From assembly GCA_902705835.1 (NCBI GenBank), contig CACSIN010000026.1:128154-192153 (forward strand): DNA of 64,000 nt, given 5' to 3'. The notes beneath the pieces were generated by a model. That model saw only the letters and a program-made list of their open reading frames with translations. It was not told where the DNA came from and searched no databases. This document shows, one piece after another, positions 23,981 to 33,400 of the stretch. This stretch comes from BD1-7 clade bacterium. Lineage in GTDB: Bacteria; Pseudomonadota; Gammaproteobacteria; Pseudomonadales; DT-91. The first letter of the stretch is position 1; each line of letters starts with the position of its first letter. The position numbers and the translations under genes were made by a program.

Positions 23981-24003
23981 ATTCGCCGCTTTTTTCGGCG
24001 AAT
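23981..24003. terminator. 8-bp hairpin with T-rich loop
   Basis: ATTCGCCG and CGGCGAAT surround a CTTTTTT loop. The T-run is in the loop and not after the stem, so termination would be weak. The hairpin ends 12 bp before the GTG of the EamA gene and may affect access to that ribosome site instead. Confidence 0.4.
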
Positions 24004-24015
24004 GTGTGGTGAGTA

Positions 24016-24984
24016 GTGTCCAGTGAAACCCTAGAGGGCAGTCGCCCAATCTTTGACCGTGTAGCAGGGTTGGATGGGTATTTGCTCGCTGCAATCGGTG
24101 CTACGTTGTTTTCCGCGAAAGGGATCTTAATCAAGCTGGCCTACCAATATGGCGTAGAGCCCGTTGTTCTTATGACGTTACGCATGTTGTTTGGATTGCC
24201 TGTCTATCTCTTTGTTTTGTGGCACCAGCTACGAAAGTTCTCGGCAGTTAACACCCCGGTTTCACGATGGCTTTGTGTTATCGCTTTGGGCGTCTGCGGT
24301 TACTATCTTGCGTCTTGGCTTGATCTTTTGGGTTTGCTCTACGTGCCAGCGAGTATCGAACGTATCATTATTTATACCTATCCGATGTTGGTGGTGTTAA
24401 TGAATTCCCTGATTCACCGCCGAATTCCGAGTGTGCCTGTTATTGCAGGTGTGGTGATCGTCTATTGTGGGTTACTGATGTTGTTCGTTCCCGCAATGAA
24501 CGGGGCCACTGATATCGGTGGGGTGCACCTTGCTGGAGACATGATTTTTGGTGGCATGTTGATCTTTGGCAGTGCTGTTGCATTTGCGCTTTTTTTCGTC
24601 GGTAGTGAGCGCTTGATGTTGCATATCCCTAGTCAACTTTTTACGGCAGTCGCAATGCTTTCTGCCAATGTGGTTATTGCGACACACTTTATTGCTGTGT
24701 CTGAATGGCAAGCACTGGTTTCTCAGGCAAACGCCGTTTATGGGTATGCGTTTTTAATTGCCATTTTCGCGACAGTTTTGCCGACGTTCCTAATCGCGGC
24801 AGGTATTAAGCGAATCGGGGCATCCAGAGGAGCCATCATTGGCGGAATCAGTCCTTCGTTTACCCTGATATTGGGCGTGATCTTTCTTCAAGAAAGCATG
24901 AATATGCTGCAATTCCTTGGTTATTTGGTTGTTATGCTCGGTGTAATGTCTGTGGGGTGGCTTCAACGACGCTCAGGCTCATAA
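24016..24984 (+). CDS. EamA-family (DMT) transporter
   Basis: A 322-residue inner-membrane protein with about ten hydrophobic segments arranged as two EamA repeats. The first repeat has GATLFSAKGILIKLAY near 30-45; the second ends LGVIFLQESMNMLQFLGYLVVMLGV, a common EamA ending. Relatives move amino acids, nucleosides or other metabolites. The start is a GTG at 24016 with GGTGAG close upstream. The direction and substrate cannot be told from sequence. Confidence 0.87.
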   Translation: MSSETLEGSRPIFDRVAGLDGYLLAAIGATLFSAKGILIKLAYQYGVEPVVLMTLRMLFGLPVYLFVLWHQLRKFSAVNTPVSRWLCVIALGVCGYYLASWLDLLGLLYVPASIERIIIYTYPMLVVLMNSLIHRRIPSVPVIAGVVIVYCGLLMLFVPAMNGATDIGGVHLAGDMIFGGMLIFGSAVAFALFFVGSERLMLHIPSQLFTAVAMLSANVVIATHFIAVSEWQALVSQANAVYGYAFLIAIFATVLPTFLIAAGIKRIGASRGAIIGGISPSFTLILGVIFLQESMNMLQFLGYLVVMLGVMSVGWLQRRSGS

Positions 24985-25306
24985 TTGAGCGGGATTGGAT
25001 GTCACGTTTTTATATCTTTTTTGTATTTTAGCCAAAGACGGGTTCCAATATTTCATTAGTGCAATATTATCTATCGAGTGCTCGGCGCGCTTGTATTGAT
25101 TTCACATTGATTTGCAATGCAAGGTCAATACGCATTGGGTGCCTGTAACTCAGCTATAATTATTGAATAATAAGAACGAATCACATGGAAGCGTGTACGT
25201 AGAAGATAGAGAATCTAAGCCAAATCAGAGCTTAGGGTCGTATGAGTGTTATGTGCTTAACGATCTCGTCATCTCTACGTTTACGAAAACTACAAGGAGA
25301 GTAGCT
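24985..25306. promoter_or_regulatory. Long leader of the SpoIIAA-like gene
   Basis: The 322-bp gap holds a TATAAT at 25155-25160. If used, it would give an untranslated leader of about 140 nt. No -35 box with correct spacing is clear. An in-frame extension to 25163 exists, but the ribosome site favours the later start. Confidence 0.35.
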
Positions 25307-25741
25307 ATGCTGAACACTGTCGTCAGTACCGAACATTCTGTTGTATTTCTTGAACCCGAAACGGTTGTTGATAAAAAGGAATTTAAGGCCGCGGCGAAAG
25401 CTGTTAATGCCCATGTTGGCGAGGGACACGCGGTTGCATGCCTGATGATCCACGTCGAGAAATTTGAGCCTTGGGACGATTTTGGCAAACTTGTCGAAGA
25501 ATTTTCGCTGAAAGACAATATGCATGAGTGGATTACCAATATTGCATTGGTGACCGATAATGCGACGGGTGATTGTTCAACCCACCTTCAAACACATTTT
25601 AAGAACGCTAAAATTCAAATCTACAGCTATTGCGAATACGATAAGGCTGAAGCGTGGTTACATGATGGCGCTAACGGTTTGTTCGATGCGGAATCAGACG
25701 CTGCCAATTCAGATATGGAAATAGAAATGCAGGCTGATTGA
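25307..25741 (+). CDS. SpoIIAA-like (STAS-related) protein
   Basis: The start at 25307 has AGGAG 7 bp upstream, giving 144 residues; a longer frame to 25163 lacks such a site. The sequence has the SpoIIAA-like (DUF3478-type) outline: an early beta-strand pair, then WITNIALVTDN and a YSYCEYDKAEAWLHDG ending, matching the family's late F-x-x-x-E-x-x-A-x-x-WL motif. The fold binds nucleotides or lipids in some relatives, but the family's job in proteobacteria is unclear. A 20-residue acidic tail follows. The lipase gene lies 163 bp downstream. Confidence 0.75.
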   Translation: MLNTVVSTEHSVVFLEPETVVDKKEFKAAAKAVNAHVGEGHAVACLMIHVEKFEPWDDFGKLVEEFSLKDNMHEWITNIALVTDNATGDCSTHLQTHFKNAKIQIYSYCEYDKAEAWLHDGANGLFDAESDAANSDMEIEMQAD

Positions 25742-25904
25742 TCTTTTCTTTAACACCGCGAAATGCTGCAAGGCGAGGCACTGCAAGCTTTTGAGTGTCT
25801 CGTTACTGCTGGCGCGGCTTAAATAATCTGTTTTTTAGACTAGCCCCTCTAATTTCTCTTAAGTATTATGCCCAGCGTGCTTAACTAACAAAGGAGTTGT
25901 ACGC

Positions 25905-27038
25905 ATGAGCATGCTCAAGAACTTTCAGATGATCCCGTCCGCCCTTGGCGCTGCGGCATTAAATGTATCACGCAGTATCATGTCGACGCTGCCAGAAAAC
26001 CCTTCAGCTTGTCCTCCGATTATCTTCATGCATGGCTTTGCCGGTTTTAACGAAATCGATGTGTTCGGCATTAAATTGCTTGAATACTGGAACGGCATCC
26101 CTGAATTGCTCAATCAAATGGGTTATCAGGCATTCACACCGCAAGTTACACCATTCAATTCGCCTCAAGTGCGTGCGGAACAGTGGAAGATTCAAATTGA
26201 AGCCATTCGCAAAAAGCTCAATGTCGATAGAGTTATGCTTGTTGCGCATAGCCAAGGCGCCATTGATGCGCGTCTGCTTGTTTGTCCGAATACTGAATAT
26301 GTATCGACTAGCCTTGGCCCGTTGAATGGTAAGGGTTATGGCGAACACGTCAGTAAAGTTGTGACAGTCGGTGGCCCTCACTTCGGTAATGTCACCGTTG
26401 ACCTGGTTGATAAAGACCCGAAAGCCGAAAAAATTCTGAACGATATTTTTGGTTTAGCGGATTTGATCGCACGTGGTATTACCGGCAAAAAACAGGATGC
26501 AACTGCAGCGATTGGTGCATTGGGCCAGAAGTTTATGCTGGAAGAATTCAACCCATATTGTGTGGATGATCCAAACGTTGAATACTTCTGCATGGCGGGT
26601 AATCCTAAGACAGAAAAACTCGTTAGCCCGATCCTTAAAGATTCTTTCCAGGAGCTTTATGAGATTCCCCAGTCAGACGGTGGCGGTGCTAACGACGGTT
26701 TTGTGACGGTGCCTAGTGCGTTGTTTGGTAATAGCTATCGCGGCGCGCCTGCTGACTATGCTATTCCCGATGGCGCTGAGGCGAACAGTAATTGGACGGT
26801 TTTGGGTACAGTAATGGCTGACCATGTTGTTGAAGTCGGCTTGCCACTGGATTTCCCACCGAACAAATATTACGACCATTTGGCCTGTTTTGGCGGATTG
26901 GCGCAATTGCTTGATCCGTTTTATATGGCAGAAATGCAGTTAAAGGATAACGGACAGTGGGTGCGTGAAGCGATGCAGGATGTGCAACACGGTAAGCCTG
27001 CGCCAAAAGCGCGTGCAAAAGCCAAAGCTGAAGCATAG
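25905..27038 (+). CDS. Alpha/beta-hydrolase lipase, family I-like
   Basis: A 377-residue lipase. It has the oxyanion segment FMHGFAGF (41-48), the nucleophile elbow AHSQG with Ser116, a likely catalytic Asp264 (GANDGFV) and His307 (MADHVVEVG), as in Pseudomonas family I lipases. The first Gly of GxSxG is Ala, which is tolerated in that family. I see no clear signal peptide and no lif chaperone gene. It may therefore act in the cytoplasm or leave by another route. The C-terminus is Lys/Ala-rich (KARAKAKAEA). AAAGGAG sits about 9 bp before the ATG. Confidence 0.87.
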   Translation: MSMLKNFQMIPSALGAAALNVSRSIMSTLPENPSACPPIIFMHGFAGFNEIDVFGIKLLEYWNGIPELLNQMGYQAFTPQVTPFNSPQVRAEQWKIQIEAIRKKLNVDRVMLVAHSQGAIDARLLVCPNTEYVSTSLGPLNGKGYGEHVSKVVTVGGPHFGNVTVDLVDKDPKAEKILNDIFGLADLIARGITGKKQDATAAIGALGQKFMLEEFNPYCVDDPNVEYFCMAGNPKTEKLVSPILKDSFQELYEIPQSDGGGANDGFVTVPSALFGNSYRGAPADYAIPDGAEANSNWTVLGTVMADHVVEVGLPLDFPPNKYYDHLACFGGLAQLLDPFYMAEMQLKDNGQWVREAMQDVQHGKPAPKARAKAKAEA

Positions 27039-27117
27039 GGGTTGAAGGCGTTTCTGTGTTAAAAAACTGACGGTTTTTAGCATCTTTGTTTTTTAACGTA
27101 GGAATCCTGATAATCAA

Positions 27118-27155
27118 GTACAAAAAAGCCAGAGACTTCTCTGGCTTTTTTGTAC
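27118..27155. terminator. Bidirectional rho-independent terminator
   Basis: A perfect 17-bp stem surrounds an ACTT loop. It contains GCCAGAG/CTCTGGC flanked by A6 and T6, so both strands end in a T-run. It lies between the convergent lipase and SDR genes and should stop both transcripts. Confidence 0.93.
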
Positions 27156-27188
27156 GCGGCGCGATCGCTAGATTAACACGTTTATTAA

Positions 27189-27956
27189 TTAGGCATCGTC
27201 TGCTGCATCGGTGTTTTTGACAACGTTTAGTGGCCCCCACGCTTGGCTTGTAGGCATAACCTCTAGATTGTTAACATTCAGGTGTGGTGGCACATTCGCC
27301 AGCCAGAAAATCATATCAGCAATGTCTTCAGCAACAATGGGTTGTGCATCGGTATACAAACCATCCGCTTTTTGTTTATCGCCATGCATTCGAACGATTG
27401 AAAATTCGGTTTCGGCCAATCCAGGTTCGATTGTGCTGACACGCACACCCGTGCCGGCTAGATCTGCGCGCAATGCCTTGCTGAATTGGTGAACAAAAGC
27501 TTTAGTTCCACAGTAAACGTTGCCTCCTGGGTAAGGCCAGTTACCGGCGATAGATCCGACGTTGATAATGGAGCCTGAATTCTGTTTCACCATGATTGGC
27601 AGTATTTTGTGTGTTAGCGTGACCAAGCCAGTAATATTGGTGTTGATCATCGTGTGCCAATCAGTGAGGTCAGCTTCTTGAGCTGGGCTTGTACCCAACG
27701 CCAAGCCTGCGTTGTTGACCAATATGTCGATAGTCGACCATTCTGTTGGTAGTCCATTAACAAATGCGTCAATAGCACTCGTATCCATCATATCCAACGC
27801 TTCTACATGGCAGGGTGTATCGAGAGTTTCTGCCAATACCTTCAACCGATCTAAACGGCGGGCAACCAAAATTAATCGATAACCATGACGGGCAAAAATA
27901 CGTGCGGTAGCTTCTCCGAATCCGGATGATGCGCCTGTGATTAATGCGGTCTTCAT
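27189..27956 (-). CDS. ydfG: YdfG-type NADP-dependent 3-hydroxy acid dehydrogenase (SDR)
   Basis: A 255-residue classical SDR with TGASSGFG (7-14), the Arg-rich NADP-selecting stretch VARRLDRL, NNAG, Ser of NVGSIAG, and YCGTK as the Tyr/Lys pair. The late EPGLAETEFS and NNLEVMPTSQAWGP are typical of YdfG, which oxidises L-allo-threonine, L-serine and 3-hydroxyacids and reduces malonic semialdehyde. It ends just beside the bidirectional terminator. The gene name rests on family resemblance only. Confidence 0.88.
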   Translation of the reverse strand: MKTALITGASSGFGEATARIFARHGYRLILVARRLDRLKVLAETLDTPCHVEALDMMDTSAIDAFVNGLPTEWSTIDILVNNAGLALGTSPAQEADLTDWHTMINTNITGLVTLTHKILPIMVKQNSGSIINVGSIAGNWPYPGGNVYCGTKAFVHQFSKALRADLAGTGVRVSTIEPGLAETEFSIVRMHGDKQKADGLYTDAQPIVAEDIADMIFWLANVPPHLNVNNLEVMPTSQAWGPLNVVKNTDAADDA

Positions 27957-28047
27957 ACAAACTCACTTACATTGGCAGGAAAGAAACATAGTGTGTGACT
28001 GACTGGGCGAGCACAGATTACCGTGTCGCTTATACGAAGGCGATAAC

Positions 28048-30435
28048 TTAAAGCACCTTAAACCAACGTTCAAGCTGATAACCGTCTCCATCGATTAAAA
28101 TTAACTTGTGCCAACCAATACGAACGTCGATTGCCAGCTCATGGACGTGGCGAGTTTTACCGATATAAGTGCGATCAAGGTGCCAAAATAGCGTTTTATT
28201 CGCACGATTATGACGTGCTTTAACGATCAACTGAGCGCGTGCTCCATCGAGTTTAACCGGAAGAGCGATATTCGCTCCCTCAGTTGGATACTCAATTTCC
28301 ATCGGGGCTTTATCAGCCATGGCAGCCGGATTAAGGTTGCAATCTGATCGCATCGCCGGAGGCGGTGAAATATTGGTAGCGGTTTGCTGGTAATAGAAGT
28401 TTGCGATCGGGGGTAGCTGAAACACGCTGTGACGAGTCATGTTGAACGGAGATTCGCAATGACCGTGAACCTGCATGCCATTTTCATCAACATGAACCTC
28501 GAAATGCCACGGCGACTGGCTTTTGAAATCAGCGCCTATTGGCCCCCAGGTTTCTGCAGTTTTGCATCCTGCGTTGGCAAGATAGCCGTCAGTCTCACAA
28601 ACACGGTAAGATTTTAACGCGAAGGTTGGTTGAGGTGGCAACGCTGCTGCTGGCAGCGCCCGAAACACATCCAGCAGAGCCGGCGCAGCGGTGCGTGTTC
28701 CACTCAGTTGAATCCCTTCGCTACCGTTAGCATTGCCGGCCCAGATACCAACGGTGTAATCGTTGTTGCTGCCAATGGCCCAAGCATCGCGTAGTCCGTA
28801 GCTGGTGCCGGTTTTCCAGGCTATGGATGGGCTACTTGAAAATGCTCGCCAGTGGCGTTGAGTATCCGGGCGGTTTAGTTCGGCCATGGTTTGTAGTGTT
28901 AGCCACGCGGCTCCTTGGCGAATAACAAATTGAGATTCAGGCTTTGTAGTAAGGGATGTTTCCCGCCGGTTTGGTTTTTTCTCGCCGGTTTCTTTCAATA
29001 CAGAACCTGCTGACTGCCGACCCGCGGCGCTCTCGAGTAGGCGACTATAAACGCGTGTTATTTCAAGTAGCGTAACTTCCGCGCCGCCAAGAATTAGTGA
29101 AAGACCATAGTCGTCGGCACGGCGGAAGAGGGTGGTTAACCCCATGGATTCGAGATCTTGCTTGAATGCTTCAACCCCGTATTTTTGAAGCATACGCACA
29201 CTGGGGACATTCAACGATTGGCGTAAGGTTTCAGCAGCACTGACCGCACCACGATAGTGGTGATCATAATTTTCTGGCTGGTAGCCGCGATAGTTGGTCG
29301 GGATATCCAAGATCAATGACGGCGGTAAGATATCACCTTGTTGTAGCATCAAAGCGTATAAAAAGGGTTTAAATAAGCTACCTGATGAACGCGGGCTGTT
29401 TGCGATATCCACGTATTTTGCATGATGCCGCAAAGCTGACGCGGCTTGGTTACCAACGTAAGCAACAACCGATTGTGTTGTGTTATCGATGACCACTGCT
29501 GCAATATTGCTCGCGCCATCGTCCGCTATACGTCGTATGTGAGATGCAGTGATAGTGGTGAGCTGTTGTTGTAAATCTGCTCTTAATGTTGAACGGTGTT
29601 CATGGATCTCAGGATTACGCTGTTGCAGTTGAGTAAACCAATGTGGTGCGGCATTCGGCATCGGTGCTGGTGCATTAGGCAGTGGTTCAAGCAAGGCGAG
29701 TTTCAATGTTTCGTGATCAAATACTTGCTGTTTTGAGAGTCGTTTGAGCAGATTGTCGCGTCGGTCTTTGAGTCGATCACGATTTTTTCCCAAGCGCAGG
29801 TCACTGGGATTTTTGGGGAGTACTGCAAGTAACGCTGCTTGAGCCCAACTGATATCGGCAACCGGTACGGAAAAATAGCGCCATGTTGCCGAAGCAATAC
29901 CCACAGTATTACCGCCAAATGGCGCTAAATTTGCGTATATCTGAAGGATTTCTGGTTTGTTGAATGTTGTTTCAAGTTTTAACGCCAGTGCGGCTTCACG
30001 AACTTTATTCGGGAGGTTTCTTCGATGTTGAGGATTGAGCAAGCGTGCGAGTTGCATCGTTAAGGTGCTGGCACCTGAAACCACTCCATCATGCTGCCAA
30101 TTACTGACGCCAGCTCGAATGATCGCAATTGGATCAACGCCTGGGTGCCAATAAAAACGGCGATCTTCAAACGCTAATAACGCCCTGATGTATTTATCGG
30201 GCAGTGCGTCGGCATGATGCAATCGCCATTGTCCATCGCTGGCGACCCGTGCGCCTAACAGCTTGCCATCGATATCCAGCATCACGGGGCTGACGGGAGG
30301 CTGAAGTCGACGATGGGGTATCGGTTGTAGCGCGATACAAACAATGACAACAATCGTGGCCAACAAACCGCTCAATAACCATGTAATTGGGCGGTTAGAA
30401 AGCCCTCGCAGTGCTGGAAAACGCCATTCTTTCAT
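28048..30435 (-). CDS. pbpC: Penicillin-binding protein 1C
   Basis: A 795-residue inner-membrane protein. One TM helix (about 18-38) precedes a GT51 transglycosylase domain (FEDRRFYWHPG at 89-99, then SGASTLTMQLARLL). A transpeptidase domain follows with SGSLFKPF (SxxK), SLN and KTGT motifs, then the C-terminal domain found in PBP1C proteins. It polymerises glycan strands; transpeptidase activity in E. coli PBP1C is doubtful, though all motifs are here. It is 56 bp after yfhM, the usual partnership. Confidence 0.95.
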   Translation of the reverse strand: MKEWRFPALRGLSNRPITWLLSGLLATIVVIVCIALQPIPHRRLQPPVSPVMLDIDGKLLGARVASDGQWRLHHADALPDKYIRALLAFEDRRFYWHPGVDPIAIIRAGVSNWQHDGVVSGASTLTMQLARLLNPQHRRNLPNKVREAALALKLETTFNKPEILQIYANLAPFGGNTVGIASATWRYFSVPVADISWAQAALLAVLPKNPSDLRLGKNRDRLKDRRDNLLKRLSKQQVFDHETLKLALLEPLPNAPAPMPNAAPHWFTQLQQRNPEIHEHRSTLRADLQQQLTTITASHIRRIADDGASNIAAVVIDNTTQSVVAYVGNQAASALRHHAKYVDIANSPRSSGSLFKPFLYALMLQQGDILPPSLILDIPTNYRGYQPENYDHHYRGAVSAAETLRQSLNVPSVRMLQKYGVEAFKQDLESMGLTTLFRRADDYGLSLILGGAEVTLLEITRVYSRLLESAAGRQSAGSVLKETGEKKPNRRETSLTTKPESQFVIRQGAAWLTLQTMAELNRPDTQRHWRAFSSSPSIAWKTGTSYGLRDAWAIGSNNDYTVGIWAGNANGSEGIQLSGTRTAAPALLDVFRALPAAALPPQPTFALKSYRVCETDGYLANAGCKTAETWGPIGADFKSQSPWHFEVHVDENGMQVHGHCESPFNMTRHSVFQLPPIANFYYQQTATNISPPPAMRSDCNLNPAAMADKAPMEIEYPTEGANIALPVKLDGARAQLIVKARHNRANKTLFWHLDRTYIGKTRHVHELAIDVRIGWHKLILIDGDGYQLERWFKVL

Positions 30436-30491
30436 GGATCAACAGCCAGAACCGTATTGATCAACAGCCGCTAACTTGAGTGAACGCTGTA

Positions 30492-33400
30492 TCATTGGAC
30501 ATCGGTTGATGTTGACGATTGCTGAGGCGTTTTCCTGCTAATGTTTCTAGAGTTATCAGCAACGGTTTCATCAATCACCTCAACCCATTGGCCCTTGGTG
30601 GCAGCCTTGATGTTGTCGTCATACATGGCACTTACTTGCCAGGTTGGTAGATAGAACCGGCCTTTAAACGATGCGTTAATGTTGAACCTCAACGTGATAG
30701 AACGACGAATAATGCGGCGGTCCGAGCGATTGTTAAGCAGGGAAAAATAGCTTAATACTCGGTCATCACGAATATCTTGGTAAGTCACGCCATCAGGCAT
30801 CTTGCTTTGATCGAGTCGGGAGTCGCTGATCTGCCAGCCACTTGGCATAACGGTAGTGAGGGCCAGGTCATTGTAATCCAGCGTGTTGTTTGTAGCCGTA
30901 ACGGTGACGGTCGCGACGATATCGGCACCTTGTTGAAGACGGCTAACGTCGATTGAGTTGCCATTGCTGTCTGCAAAGGTAGCCTCGAGTTTTAGATTGT
31001 CACTAATAGCTTTTTCGTTGCCGTTTGCCGGTACGCCCTGGTTTGTTAGGCTAACAAAAATCGGTGTCGTGCCGTCATTGCGGAATTCAACATTTAACTG
31101 ACCTGGTTGGCTAATGCCAATGCGTGCGAACGCACCACTGAGCGCCGTTGTTTGCCATTGGCCATCATTAATCCGGTAGCTAACTGGTGTGTTTGCCTTG
31201 CCAAGATCCTCGGCAATTTCACCCAATGCAATCAATGCAAATGCGCGTGATTGAGTGGAGTACCAGCGTTCTGGTTGCATGGCTTCTGCCATTTTCTGCG
31301 CGGATGTGAGTGCGGCGGTATGGTCGTCAGCAGCTTGCTGGGCAATGACGGTGATTGCCTGATTACGCAGAGGTGAGCCGTAGGTATAGGATGCTTTCTC
31401 AGTAAAGCGACGCGGTAATTGAGCTTGCTTAATTAATGCCTTCGCTGTGTCTTTGACTCCAGCTGTCGCGTAGGCGGCACCGAGCAGAGCTTGCGCGTAG
31501 CCCGGCGCTTTATCGGCAGATTGCTCCATTTTTGCCTTTAAACGGTTCATTGCTGCGAAATCAGGCTCACCGGCCAAAGCCAGTGCGTATAGCGTGTAAG
31601 CATCGGTAGCAAAATAGTAAGTACGGCTGCCCGCGCCACTGGCAATATCTCGTTGATTCGAAAGCCAACTAGCAAGCATTGCCTGAGGTACCACAAACCC
31701 CATTTTTCGTGCCTCAATTAAGAAGTGGCCCGCATAGGTGTTAGCCCATGGATTGTAGCTGTTGCCCCAAGGCCAATAATCAAACGAGCCATCGGTATTT
31801 TGAAAACGCTGAAGCTTTTCGATGGCCGCACGTACATTTTCGCTGATCTCGCTTTTTTGCACATCCGAAAGCGGTGTTAAACGTCTTAAATAAAGCTGTG
31901 GAAAGGCCTTCGACGTGGTTTGCTCAATACAACCGTGAGGGTAACCAATCAAATAAGTTAGTTGTTCCGTCAAATCAATATTCGGCAGTTGTGAAAATCC
32001 AATCTGGGAGATATTGGTACCAGCGATACCGATCGGCTTGAGTTGTAAGGCCGTGGTTTGTTTAGCTTCCAGCCATTGGGATTGCACCTGAGTTTGTGGT
32101 TGGTTGGCGCTGCGTACGTCGATAAAGACGGTATCCGATGCGGTTTCTTGGCCGGCGCCGATGCCCGTTGTTGCTTTTACATCAAACCGAGCCTGACCGA
32201 CATGATCTGCAACTTGATAGCGTAACTCTGCGATTTTATCACCGGGTTCATTGAAGGTTATTTCGGCATTGGCAGTAACGGGTTTCAACAAGTTATTGGT
32301 TTCGCTGGTGATGTTAACACGGCGTACTTTTTCATCGTTTGCGAATACGGTAACCGGTACGTTGAGCGACTCTTGTGGGCCAAGTACACGTGGTAAGGTG
32401 GTTAATAAGGTGAGTGGCTGACTCACTGTGACAGACTGGCTGGCAGAACCATAGGCCGCCTGTTGTACTTCACCGTCGATTTTTAAGTTGTCGTGAGCTG
32501 CAACAACCATGATGCGAACGGCGCCCATATAGTTAGGGATGTCGATTTCATGGCTTGCCGTAGCGCCTGTCTCGAGTTCAAAAGGCCCGATAAAACGGAC
32601 AACGGGCGGAAATCTGCGTCGATGGCTTTGAGCTTCTTCATCTTCGCCACTGTCACTGCCGCCGATTTGAATGGCTGGATAGAAGCGTCCTTGAACGGCG
32701 CTAGACACCCACTGGTAAAGGTCCCAGGTTAAAACGCCAAGTTTCTCGCGGCTAAAGAAAGTGCCATGAGGATTCGGCGTTTGATAGTTGGTGATGCCGA
32801 GCAAACCTTCATCCACAACGGCGAGTGTATATGCCATGCGACGATGACTTTTTTCGCCGATCTGCACCCGCAGAGTTTGGTTCGGGCGTACCGACTCTGG
32901 CGCTGTGATCTCCGGTTGTAAAAGGGCAAGCGGATCTTCTACGAGCAATGGCACGATTCCGTACATACGCACGGGGCGATCGTTTTGCTTATCGTCTAAC
33001 GCTTGGATTAAGGTCAAATGTGCATAAACATTGGGGGCCATGTCAGCGGTGAGGGCGACATCAATATGATTCGTGCTATCAGGTGTTACCCACTGCTGAT
33101 CAATAATGCGACTGGCAGTTTCGAGAGTGAGTAACCAGCGATATTGAGTTTTTGATATATCGTTAGGCGCCTCTTTCGGTGAAGTCGTTGCTGGTGCGAT
33201 TTCTGGTACCTTGATACGTGCAGTCTCGCCGGCCACCCAGGTGGATTTTTCAGTGGTTAGCGTCAGGAATTCGGCGCCATTTTCATTGGCAGCGTTGGAG
33301 CTCCAACCAATATAGGCGATTTTTCCGCTGCAATGGCCGGAAGCATTATCACAGACACGTATGAGGTAACGTCCCCAGCCGAAATCAGCGCCACGTAGTT

